A DNA stretch of 64,000 nt from Vibrio fluvialis (lineage in GTDB: Bacteria > Pseudomonadota > Gammaproteobacteria > Enterobacterales > Vibrionaceae), in assembly GCF_900460245.1 (NCBI RefSeq), contig NZ_UHIP01000001.1:3038001-3102000 (forward strand), given 5' to 3'. The notes beneath the pieces are model-generated. The model was not told the origin of the DNA, made no database searches, and saw only the letters and a program-made list of their open reading frames with translations. Below are positions 57,564 through 64,000 of this stretch, piece by piece (positions within the stretch are counted from its first letter, which is position 1; every line of letters starts with the position of its first letter). A program made the position numbers and the translations under genes.

Positions 57564-58568
57564 ATGACCATTAAAGTCGGAATCAACGGATTTGGCCGCA
57601 TTGGCCGTTTGGCAATGCGTGCAGCATTTGACTGGCCAGAAGTCGAATTTGTGCACATCAACGATGTCGCTGGCGATACCGCGACACTGGCGCACCTGCT
57701 GGAGTTCGATTCGGTGCAAGGGCGCTGGTCCCACGCGGTGGAAGCGCAAGGTAATACCATGCTGATTGGTGACGCGCGCATCACCACCAGTCAGGAGCGT
57801 GACATCAGCGCGGTGGACTGGTCGGGTTGCGATGTGGTGATTGAAGCCACTGGCGTGCATCGCAAAACGGCGTTCTTGAACCAGTATCTGGAGCAGGGTG
57901 TCAAGCGTGTGGTGGTGTCGGCACCGGTCAAAGAGCCGGGCATTGCCAACATCGTGGTCGGTGTGAACGACCACATTTTCGACCCCGCGCAGCACCGCAT
58001 TGTCACCGCGGCCTCGTGCACTACCAACTGTATTGCCCCCGTGGTGAAAGTGATTCACGAAAAACTCGGCATTGAGCAGTCGTCGTTCACCACCATTCAC
58101 GATTTGACTAACACGCAAACCATTTTGGATGCGCCGCACAAAGACTTGCGTCGTGCCCGTGCGTGCGGCATGAGCCTGATCCCGACCACCACTGGCAGCG
58201 CGACGGCGATTGTGGAAATTTTTCCGGAACTGGCAGGCAAGATTAACGGTCACGCGGTACGTGTACCGCTGGCGAATGCGTCGCTGACCGACATCATTTT
58301 TGATGTGAAACGCGATACCACCGCCGAAGAAGTCAATGCACTGCTAAAAGAAGCCTCGCAAGGTGAGCTGCAAGGCATTCTCGGCTTCGAAGAAAAACCG
58401 CTGGTGTCGATTGATTACCGCGGTGACCAACGTTCGACCATCGTTGATGCTTTGTCGACCATGGTGGTGGGCACGCGCATGGTGAAAATCTACGCGTGGT
58501 ACGACAACGAAATGGGTTACGCGACCCGCACCGCTGAACTGGTGCGTAAGGTTGGGCTGGCGAAATGA
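57564..58568 (+). CDS. Arsenate-linked glyceraldehyde-3-phosphate dehydrogenase
   Basis: This 334-residue GAPDH lies in an ars operon with arsJ. In such operons GAPDH uses arsenate to make 1-arseno-3-phosphoglycerate, which ArsJ exports. It has [12 protein letters not shown] (NAD site), [10 protein letters not shown] (catalytic Cys152), [11 protein letters not shown] and [15 protein letters not shown]. Arsenate rather than phosphate use is inferred from the operon. The start at 57564 follows AAGGAGAG. Its stop overlaps the next gene by 4 bases (ATGA). Confidence 0.93.
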   Translation: MTIKVGINGFGRIGRLAMRAAFDWPEVEFVHINDVAGDTATLAHLLEFDSVQGRWSHAVEAQGNTMLIGDARITTSQERDISAVDWSGCDVVIEATGVHRKTAFLNQYLEQGVKRVVVSAPVKEPGIANIVVGVNDHIFDPAQHRIVTAASCTTNCIAPVVKVIHEKLGIEQSSFTTIHDLTNTQTILDAPHKDLRRARACGMSLIPTTTGSATAIVEIFPELAGKINGHAVRVPLANASLTDIIFDVKRDTTAEEVNALLKEASQGELQGILGFEEKPLVSIDYRGDQRSTIVDALSTMVVGTRMVKIYAWYDNEMGYATRTAELVRKVGLAK

Positions 58569-59062
58569 TGCATCCGACATGGGAATTGCCAGTCGAGAAA
58601 GCGGCGCTGGTGCTGATGCCGTGCCCGGGCACCAAAGACGTCAGCCTGTTTGACAGCCTCACGCAGCTGAAAGCGAGCGGCGTCAGTGTGATTGTCAGCG
58701 CGATCACGCGTGAAGAGATGGAGGCCAAACAGGTTGAGCAACTCGGTTATACCGCCCAAGCGCTTGGCATGATGTGGATTCATCTGCCAATTGAAGACGA
58801 CAGTGTGCCGGATGAGCTCTTTACTGAGCACTGGCCAACCGTCAGCCCGCAACTGCGCAGTGTGCTCAAACGCGGCGACAAAGTGGCGATCCACTGTATG
58901 GGTGGCTCGGGCCGTACCGGTTTGCTGGCCGGGCATTTGCTGCTCGATATCGGCTGGCCGCTGGATCAGTGTATTGAACGCATTCAGGCCCTGCGTCCGG
59001 GCGCGTTTACTAAAGCGGAGCAGCGCTGTTACATCGAACACGTCGCGGGTGTGATCAGCTAA
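58565..59062 (+). CDS. Dual-specificity/tyrosine phosphatase-like protein in the ars operon
   Basis: This 165-residue protein has the cysteine phosphatase loop [10 protein letters not shown] (Cys111, Arg117), the HCX5R signature, and an upstream acidic stretch [10 protein letters not shown] that can supply the general acid. It resembles the CDKN3/dual-specificity group and is not the low-molecular-weight ArsC type. In the arsenate operon its substrate could be an arseno- or phospho-compound or a protein; I cannot tell. It overlaps the GAPDH gene by 4 bases, so it is translationally coupled. Confidence 0.85.
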   Translation: MMHPTWELPVEKAALVLMPCPGTKDVSLFDSLTQLKASGVSVIVSAITREEMEAKQVEQLGYTAQALGMMWIHLPIEDDSVPDELFTEHWPTVSPQLRSVLKRGDKVAIHCMGGSGRTGLLAGHLLLDIGWPLDQCIERIQALRPGAFTKAEQRCYIEHVAGVIS

Positions 59063-59064
59063 TC

Positions 59065-59095
59065 GAGCTTTGGGATCATCATGATCCCAAAGCTC
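59065..59095. repeat. 31-bp perfect palindrome in the ars operon
   Basis: GAGCTTTGGGATCAT and its exact complement ATGATCCCAAAGCTC flank one C. It lies 3 bases after the phosphatase stop and 16 bases before arsJ. It can form a long hairpin followed by ATTTT, so attenuation or an mRNA-stability element is possible. Confidence 0.85.
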
Positions 59096-59110
59096 ATTTT
59101 GGATCGGAAT

Positions 59111-60337
59111 ATGTTGAAAACTTATGCCAAATTAGACCACTCGATCCGTCAGTACATGCTGGTGACGTTCAACTACTGGAACTTCACGCTGACGGACGGT
59201 GCGCTGCGCATGCTGGTGGTGCTCTATTTCCATCAGCTTGGTTACGACACGCTGGCGATCGCCTCGCTGTTTCTGTTTTACGAGTTCTTTGGCGTGGTCA
59301 CTAACCTCATCGGTGGCTGGCCGGGCGCGCGACTGGGGCTCAATCGCACCATGAACGTCGGGCTGGCGATGCAGATCGTTGCATTGGGGATGCTGGCGCT
59401 GCCCAGCGTGTGGCTGACCATTCCCTGGGTCATGGCCGCGCAGGCGCTGTCCGGCATCGCCAAAGACCTCAACAAGATGAGCGCGAAAAGCGCGATCAAA
59501 ACGTTGGTGCCGGATGAGCAACAGGGCGCGCTGTATCGTTGGATTGCGATTCTGACCGGCTCGAAAAACGCGCTCAAAGGCGCAGGATTCTTTTTAGGTG
59601 GTGTGCTGCTGACGTTGCTCGGCTTCCAGCTCGCGGTGGCGTGCATGGCTGCGGTGTTGGTCTTGGTGCTGATTGGCAGCCTGACCTGGCTGAGTTCAGA
59701 TATCGGCAAAGCCAAGGCCAAACCCAAGTTCTCGGAGATTTTCTCTAAATCGACGTCGGTGAACATTCTGTCGGCGGCGCGTCTGTTTTTGTTTGGCGCG
59801 CGCGATGTGTGGTTTGTGGTCGCGCTACCGGTCTATCTCGGCACCGTGTTTGGCTGGGATCACATCTGGGTTGGCGGTTTTCTTGCGCTGTGGGTCATCG
59901 GCTATGGCGTGATTCAAAGCATCGCGCCGCGCATTACGGGTAAAGCGCAGGGTAAATTGCCGGATGGTCATGCTGCACTGCGTTGGGCGGTGATGCTGTG
60001 TGTGGTGACGGCAGTGGTGGCGCTCGGTGTCACCCTAAACTGGCACCCGCAATGGGTGATCACGGTAGGGTTGATGTTGTTTGGCGCGGTGTTTGCGGTC
60101 AACTCGTCCCTGCATTCGTATCTGATTGTCAGTTATGCCAAGGGTGATGGGGTGTCGCTCGATGTGGGCTTTTACTACATGGCCAACGCGATGGGACGTT
60201 TGATTGGTACGATTCTGTCGGGTTATCTGTTTCAGGTAGGGGGGCTGGCCGCATGTCTTTGGGTGTCTTTGGGCTTCCTCATGCTGACCAGCCTAATTTC
60301 GCTCGGATTACCGAAACTGTCACAACAAGCCCGTTAA
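59111..60337 (+). CDS. arsJ: ArsJ, organoarsenical efflux permease (MFS)
   Basis: ArsJ is a major-facilitator permease that exports 1-arseno-3-phosphoglycerate, which breaks down to arsenate outside. The 408-residue protein begins MLKTYAKLDHSIRQYM, with twelve hydrophobic segments, the WNFTLTDGALRMLVVLYFHQLGY start and GIAKDLNKMSAKSAIKTLVP loop typical of ArsJ. ATG 59111 follows GGATCGGA. It is preceded by a 31-bp palindrome. Its stop lies within a strong terminator. Confidence 0.93.
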   Translation: MLKTYAKLDHSIRQYMLVTFNYWNFTLTDGALRMLVVLYFHQLGYDTLAIASLFLFYEFFGVVTNLIGGWPGARLGLNRTMNVGLAMQIVALGMLALPSVWLTIPWVMAAQALSGIAKDLNKMSAKSAIKTLVPDEQQGALYRWIAILTGSKNALKGAGFFLGGVLLTLLGFQLAVACMAAVLVLVLIGSLTWLSSDIGKAKAKPKFSEIFSKSTSVNILSAARLFLFGARDVWFVVALPVYLGTVFGWDHIWVGGFLALWVIGYGVIQSIAPRITGKAQGKLPDGHAALRWAVMLCVVTAVVALGVTLNWHPQWVITVGLMLFGAVFAVNSSLHSYLIVSYAKGDGVSLDVGFYYMANAMGRLIGTILSGYLFQVGGLAACLWVSLGFLMLTSLISLGLPKLSQQAR

Positions 60338-60353
60338 ACGGGCTTGTTTTTTA
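60324..60353 (+). terminator. Terminator after arsJ
   Basis: AACAAGCCCG and CGGGCTTGTT with a TTAAA loop and T run; the arsJ stop codon is in the loop. It may also serve dps on minus. Confidence 0.9.
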
Positions 60354-60358
60354 TTGGC

Positions 60359-60838
60359 TTATTGCAACCACGCGTTCAACATCCACACCAGTTTTTCCTG
60401 TTCACGAATGTAGTCACCCATTTGTGAGGCAGTCCCTTCATCACCAGCCTCAGAAGCCAGAGCCAGAATGGCGCGTTGTTGTGTGATCAATGCACCAAAG
60501 CCGTTGACCAGCCCTTGCATGGTGCTTTTGCCATCGGTCGCGTTGGTGTGTTCCTGAATCTCAGTGCTGTCCAGATAGCTGCTGAAGCTGTGCAGCGGCT
60601 GGTAACCCAGCGTCAGAATACGCTCAGCCAGTTCATCAATCTTGGTTTGCAGATCGGTATAAATCTCTTCGAATTTTGCGTGCAGCTCAAAGAACTCTTT
60701 ACCTTTGATGTTCCAGTGGTAACCGCGAGTGTTCATGTAGAACACCTGGTAGTTGGCCAGCAGGCGGTTGAGTGACTGAGCAAGTTGTTGGCTGTGGTTG
60801 CGGTCCAGGCCGATCAGATTAGTAGTCATAACACTCAC
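60359..60838 (-). CDS. dps: DNA-protecting ferritin-like protein Dps
   Basis: Dps stores iron and shields DNA during starvation and peroxide stress. The 159-residue protein has the intersubunit ferroxidase ligands in NTRGYHWNIKGKEFFELHAKFEEIYTD, plus LAERILTLGYQP. A dodecamer is expected. There is no long basic N-terminal tail, so DNA binding may be weak. A GAGGTGAG site precedes ATG 60838. An OxyR-like site lies 100 bases upstream. Confidence 0.95.
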   Translation of the reverse strand: MSVMTTNLIGLDRNHSQQLAQSLNRLLANYQVFYMNTRGYHWNIKGKEFFELHAKFEEIYTDLQTKIDELAERILTLGYQPLHSFSSYLDSTEIQEHTNATDGKSTMQGLVNGFGALITQQRAILALASEAGDEGTASQMGDYIREQEKLVWMLNAWLQ

Positions 60839-60937
60839 CTCATTAGTAATTGAAAATAGATGGATTTCTGTGAAATCGTTGAGTGCATAATAACCTTGTG
60901 ATTTGTATAACTATATTCGATTGTGTGCATTGTTGTG

Positions 60938-60952
60938 ATAGGCAATAACTAT
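60938..60952. promoter_or_regulatory. OxyR-like site upstream of dps
   Basis: ATAG-GCAATAA-CTAT fits the OxyR half-motif ATAG-N7-CTAT and is symmetric with a flanking G/C pair. A second tetrad pair at the proper spacing is not clear. It lies 100 bases upstream of dps and 107 bases before the acyltransferase. Confidence 0.5.
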
Positions 60953-61058
60953 CGTTCTGAAAATAAGTTAAGGATCTCACCAATCATTAACCTTTCTCTT
61001 ACACAGCACATGGTTATCGTTCTATAGTGAGTTCTATGGCGGCTTGAGAGCGTGGTTT

Positions 61059-62072
61059 ATGACTAAGCGAGTGATTTTTTTTGATTTGTTGCGTTGTGTC
61101 GCGGCCGTGGCTGTGATTGGGATTCACGTGCTGGCGCCGTATCGGCAAGAGCTGGGGAATATCCCGTTTTCGGAGTGGCTGACGGCGGTCACCATCAACG
61201 GGATCAGCCGCTGGGCGGTGCCCGTGTTTATTCTGATCTCCGGTGCTTTGATGCTCAGCGATCCGCGTCCTTTTGATCTTCACTACTATTTGCGACGTCG
61301 CTTGGGCAAGGTGCTGGTGCCATTCATTATTTGGTCGCTGTTCTATGCTTATCTTTCCGGTTGGAGCGCGAACGGGTTTGACGGCGCACTGGCGCTCGAT
61401 ACGCTCAAACATAGCCCGCAACACGAAACCTATTACCATCTGGGCTTTTTCTATTACTTCATTCCGCTCTATTTTGTCATTCCGTTGCTGCAGTGGTTGG
61501 TGAAACGGGTCGATACGCTGGCGATTTGTGCGTGGGTGGCAATTTGGCTTGTTAGTGCGACGCTGTTCCTGTTCTTCATTGATGGCGTGTGGAGCGCGGA
61601 ATTGTGGCTCTACAGCGGCTACCTGTTGCTCGGCTATTTGCTGTATCAGAAAGTGCCGAATACGCCTTGGGTAGTCTGGACAGCGCTGCTCTTGGGCGGC
61701 GGTGCTCTCTATACCACCGTGTATTCGGTGGTGACGTTAAGCCTGGAGTATCAGGGTTACACGGTCGGGCGCTGGCTATCTTACAAGACACTCAATACCA
61801 TTCTGGCGGCGAGTATGATTTTTATTCTTTGTCGCGCGTGGGCAGAGCATCTGTCGCAGCGGGCGCAGACGATAGTGGCGTTTATCAGCCAGCACAGCCT
61901 GGGGATTTACCTGTTGCATCCGATATTCCTGTGGCCGATGAAAGCTTACGGCTGGTATCAAGGGCATCCGGGTTGGGTGATTCCGCTGTGGATTGTATTG
62001 AGCGGCGCGGCTTCGTTGTGGGTTAGCTGGTTGGTCTCTCGCAGTGGCAAGATCCGCTGGTTGTTGCCTTAG
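61059..62072 (+). CDS. Acyltransferase-3 family membrane protein
   Basis: This 337-residue protein has about ten hydrophobic segments and the acyltransferase-3 pattern: FFDLLRCVAAVAVIGIHVLAPY with the conserved histidine, SRWAVPVFILISGALML, and LGKVLVPFIIWSLFY. Family members such as OafA and WecH transfer acetyl or other acyl groups to surface sugars. No substrate can be inferred. Its 3' end overlaps the opposite DUF2500 gene by 4 bases. ATG 61059 is preferred to the ORF start. Confidence 0.9.
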   Translation: MTKRVIFFDLLRCVAAVAVIGIHVLAPYRQELGNIPFSEWLTAVTINGISRWAVPVFILISGALMLSDPRPFDLHYYLRRRLGKVLVPFIIWSLFYAYLSGWSANGFDGALALDTLKHSPQHETYYHLGFFYYFIPLYFVIPLLQWLVKRVDTLAICAWVAIWLVSATLFLFFIDGVWSAELWLYSGYLLLGYLLYQKVPNTPWVVWTALLLGGGALYTTVYSVVTLSLEYQGYTVGRWLSYKTLNTILAASMIFILCRAWAEHLSQRAQTIVAFISQHSLGIYLLHPIFLWPMKAYGWYQGHPGWVIPLWIVLSGAASLWVSWLVSRSGKIRWLLP

Positions 62073-62398
62073 CGCTGCAAGGCAAAGTGTAAGAACTGGG
62101 TACCGCGATAAGTCAGCACGCCGCGATCCCCTGGATTCAGAGCGTGAAAGTAGTGCACTCCGACCTGAAACTCGCGTTTGGGCCCCAGTTTTCCTTGTTG
62201 CACGTAAATCCAGTACTCTCGATCTTCCTGCCCCGGCAGGGGATGTTCAACCGAGATGCTTTGTTTATCGAGAATGATAACTTCGGTGCTGCGTTCGGGG
62301 GCGTTTTCCCCCTGAATATGGCGGCGATAAAACTGGCTGAACAGCCAGAGACCCAACAGCAACAGTACAATAATCGCAATCCAAAATACGCTCGGCAT
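62069..62398 (-). CDS. DUF2500 membrane protein (YhhM-like)
   Basis: This 109-residue protein has one N-terminal membrane helix and a small beta-rich domain that ends HALNPGDRGVLTYRGTQFLHF, clearly like E. coli YhhM (YHALTVGDKGTLSYKGTRFVSF). Function is unknown. ATG 62398 has a GGGGA site 6 bases upstream, better than ATG 62410. It is convergent with the acyltransferase. E. coli keeps yhhM beside yhhN, and a yhhN-like gene begins 1.5 kb away here. Confidence 0.85.
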   Translation of the reverse strand: MPSVFWIAIIVLLLLGLWLFSQFYRRHIQGENAPERSTEVIILDKQSISVEHPLPGQEDREYWIYVQQGKLGPKREFQVGVHYFHALNPGDRGVLTYRGTQFLHFALQR

Positions 62399-62544
62399 CG
62401 TCGTCCCCATCTGACAGCAAGTGGAAGCTAATAATCTGATTTTATAAGCACTTTGACGAAATAAACCGGTAAATGCACAGTGAGAGAGGCGAGTTTTTCG
62501 GCTGGTGTCACACTTTGACCTGCTATTTGAAGGCTAAGCTAGAA

Positions 62545-62559
62545 GTGAGCTTTGCTCAC
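62545..62559. promoter_or_regulatory. Palindrome GTGAGC-TTT-GCTCAC
   Basis: A perfect 6-bp inverted repeat with a 3-base spacer, 67 bases upstream of the DUF4145 gene. Candidate operator or promoter element; no regulator is identified. Confidence 0.35.
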
Positions 62560-62625
62560 CCTTATCTATAGATCAACAGATTCTGAAACAACTATAAACA
62601 CAAGCGGATGAGCAGGGAGGCAGTG

Positions 62626-62994
62626 ATGTCTGATATTGAACAAGTTGTCGAGCGAACGCGGAAACTGGAAACCTTGCTGAGGACCCAATATCACGCGCAG
62701 GGACAAAACCTGGAAGAGCTGATCAACAGCTGTGAAGAGCGCCTGCCACATGATGTGCTGGCCAAACTGCATTACGTGGCCACGATTAGTAATCAAGTGG
62801 TGGAAGAAGAGCACTATCAGTTGGAAGACAGAAAGGCGTTTGTCGCAGTGTGTATCGAATGTGAAAAGGAACTGACCCCAAGAAGTGGTCGGTTTATCTG
62901 GCGTGTGGCATTAATGCTAATGATGCTGATGACGCTCGCGGCGATGGTGGTGTACTACCTGCACTGGGAAGAGTTGTCACAACATCTGCAATAG
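62626..62994 (+). CDS. DUF4145-like membrane-anchored protein
   Basis: This 122-residue protein has a soluble, mainly helical N-terminal domain (MSDIEQVVERTRKLETLLRT, LHYVATISNQVVEEEHY) and a C-terminal membrane helix (about residues 91-111). It resembles DUF4145 proteins, whose function is unknown. AGGGAGG before ATG 62626 is a strong ribosome site, so the 6-codon extension is rejected. It is monocistronic and has its own terminator. Confidence 0.8.
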   Translation: MSDIEQVVERTRKLETLLRTQYHAQGQNLEELINSCEERLPHDVLAKLHYVATISNQVVEEEHYQLEDRKAFVAVCIECEKELTPRSGRFIWRVALMLMMLMTLAAMVVYYLHWEELSQHLQ

Positions 62995-63011
62995 TTGAAG
63001 AGTGAAGAACT

Positions 63012-63039
63012 AAAAAAGGACGCCTTGGCGTCCTTTTTT
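63012..63039. terminator. Bidirectional terminator
   Basis: AAAAAAGGACGCC and GGCGTCCTTTTTT pair to form a stem flanked by A6/T6. It ends the DUF4145 gene on plus and the 26-residue gene on minus. Confidence 0.92.
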
Positions 63040-63055
63040 GTTTTGTAACAGATGT

Positions 63056-63136
63056 TTAGTACATCATCGGCAGTGTCATTAGGCCAACGATTACTGCGAT
63101 CATTACTAATCCTTGTTTCTGAGATGAAGAAATCAT
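63056..63136 (-). CDS. 26-residue small membrane peptide
   Basis: A frame of 26 codons starts at ATG 63136 with an AAAGGAGCAGTGTT leader (AGGAG at ideal spacing). The peptide begins MISSSQKQG and has one hydrophobic segment (VMIAVIVGLMTLPMM), so it should insert in the inner membrane. It ends in front of a bidirectional terminator. The combination of ribosome site, hydrophobic core and terminator makes it a likely real gene. Function is unknown. Confidence 0.62.
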   Translation of the reverse strand: MISSSQKQGLVMIAVIVGLMTLPMMY

Positions 63137-63838
63137 AACACTGCTCCTTTATTCGGTTTCATTCAGTGAGATCAGAATAGCACTAGTTTAACGGCTTGAT
63201 CAAGCCCATCTTTTCAAAATGCTTAAAAATACCATTCTATATCTTAAGATCTGCCCTGAAATGGTGAGTTAGATGTGTGGTTTTGGTGCGATTATCAAAT
63301 AATCATAGTGAGTTTTAAATAATCTCATTTTGGTATAACTTGTTGTTTTTAATTAACTTAATTAAGTTAAATTAATGTTTCATTAATCGTTTTGTCAGTT
63401 TTTTGCTTGCTAGAGGTTGGTATGTTGTCATTTTTCCATGAATTCCCATTTTTTAAGAAATAAAAAATCATAGATGAGATTTAATGTCATTTGTGTATGG
63501 TCTAACCAGTAGCATTGGAAGGTAAACTGGTTGGTGAGGCTCATTGTTGGTTTGGGAAGGTCTTTATTGGTTTGTTTGTTGTTTTATTGTGTTTATATTA
63601 TTGTTTTTAATCGATTTTTATTAACTTAATTCTTAATTTATTAGTGACTTTAAGTGTAATTTAATCTGGTTTGTATCATTTAAAACGTTGTTTTTAATTG
63701 TTGATAGCCTCTGCGGCAGGTTTTTCTGTTTTGTTGATGAAAGAGTAAACAGTGTAAATGTTCGTCCGTTTTTTGCCTCAACAAGGAATCGCAATCAAGA
63801 TCCAACTTTTGCAGCTTGGTTCTGGACATCGAAAGTCA
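63137..63838. other. AT-rich gene-free region
   Basis: About 700 bases with no convincing coding frame; by eye far more AT-rich than neighbours, with many T runs and TTAATTAA-like steps. It probably includes promoters for the 26-residue gene and the YhhN-like gene. It could bind H-NS. The open frame at 63688-63876 is not convincing. Confidence 0.55.
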
Positions 63839-63881
63839 CATGCCTACACTGGCGGCAGATTTTAGAAGAGGTATAGGCATG
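63839..63881 (+). promoter_or_regulatory. Hairpin that covers the start of the YhhN-like gene
   Basis: CATGCCTA (63839-63846) pairs with TAGGCATG (63874-63881). The second arm contains the start codon, and the AGAAGAGG ribosome site lies in the loop. It could control translation initiation. Confidence 0.5.
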
Positions 63882-64000
63882 TGGAGCTGGATTTCTGTCG
63901 CGGTATCGGGACTTATCAGCATTTCTGCTTTTGAAAACAATAAACTAAAGTACGCTCTGTTTTTTAAAGCGGTGAGTTTAGCCTTGCTTCTGTCCATCAC
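63879..64000 (+). CDS. YhhN/TMEM86-family lysoplasmalogenase-like protein, N-terminal part
   Basis: The frame starts at ATG 63879 after AGAAGAGG and is cut by the window end after about 40 codons. The visible start MWSWISVAVSGLISISAFENN and a second hydrophobic stretch look like the beginning of YhhN, a multi-spanning membrane protein related to lysoplasmalogenase. E. coli keeps yhhN next to yhhM, whose relative lies nearby. The call rests on a short stretch. Confidence 0.55.
   Translation, partial: MWSWISVAVSGLISISAFENNKLKYALFFKAVSLALLLSI

Noticed and set aside
63688..63876. 62-codon frame in the AT-rich gap
   Set aside because: No ribosome site, cysteine- and phenylalanine-rich, and it overlaps the hairpin of the next gene.

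Overview
This 64 kb window looks like part of the large chromosome of a Vibrio, most likely the arabinose-utilising V. fluvialis/V. furnissii branch. That assignment rests on protein resemblance, on gene order that I recall matching V. cholerae chromosome I near uspA, tatABC, polA, cyaA and xerC, and on a complete L-arabinose locus that V. cholerae lacks. Base composition is roughly even by eye. I see no rRNA, tRNA, insertion sequence, prophage or CRISPR array. Nearly all of the window is conserved core with tightly packed operons. The accessory pieces are the arabinose block (about 5.9-15.3 kb) and, possibly, the arsenate operon (57.2-60.3 kb).

Layout. 1-5.9 kb: 3' end of an EAL c-di-GMP gene, rsmJ, a basic small protein, an EamA exporter, then uspA/ftnA/uspB and a yhiN flavoprotein. 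5.9-15.3 kb: araFGH (minus strand) diverges from araBDA plus an unknown 171-residue gene and araC (plus strand). The shared control region carries two pairs of AraC half-sites, each pair spaced 21 bp, and a CRP-like site. 15.4-17.1 kb: an HDOD protein and a second EamA exporter. 17.3-25.7 kb: rmuC, ubiE-ubiJ-ubiB, tatABC, a 40-residue zinc-ribbon-like gene, tatD and hemB. 25.8-32.5 kb: an RNA-rich stretch holding ryhB, polA, spf (Spot 42), engB, cytochrome c4 and a CsrB/CsrC-type RNA. 32.6-40 kb: a methyltransferase, yihI, a DUF2489 gene, hemN and the hemCDXY operon. 40.3-50.5 kb: cyaA, cyaY, lptM-lysA-dapF-DUF484-xerC-yigB and a FIST-GGDEF-EAL protein. 50.5-57.1 kb: tapT, a lipoprotein, an EVE protein, yigL, pldB, rhtB and an EAL-HDOD protein. 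57.2-60.3 kb: arsR, a GAPDH, a tyrosine-phosphatase-like gene and arsJ. 60.4-64 kb: dps, an acyltransferase, DUF2500 and DUF4145 proteins, a 26-residue membrane peptide, an AT-rich gap and the start of a YhhN-like gene.

Themes. Iron and heme recur: ftnA, ryhB with a Fur-type box, cytochrome c4, hemB, hemN, hemCDXY, cyaY and dps. Global regulators cluster: cyaA (cAMP), Spot 42 (a CRP-linked RNA), RyhB and a CsrA-sequestering RNA. Four genes have c-di-GMP or HDOD domains. The least explained items are an origin-like GATC/DnaA-box cluster upstream of polA, an orphan terminator after spf that may end an unknown small RNA, the phosphatase-like gene inside the arsenate operon, and the unknown gene between araA and araC. 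I did not find a clearly new multi-gene system.
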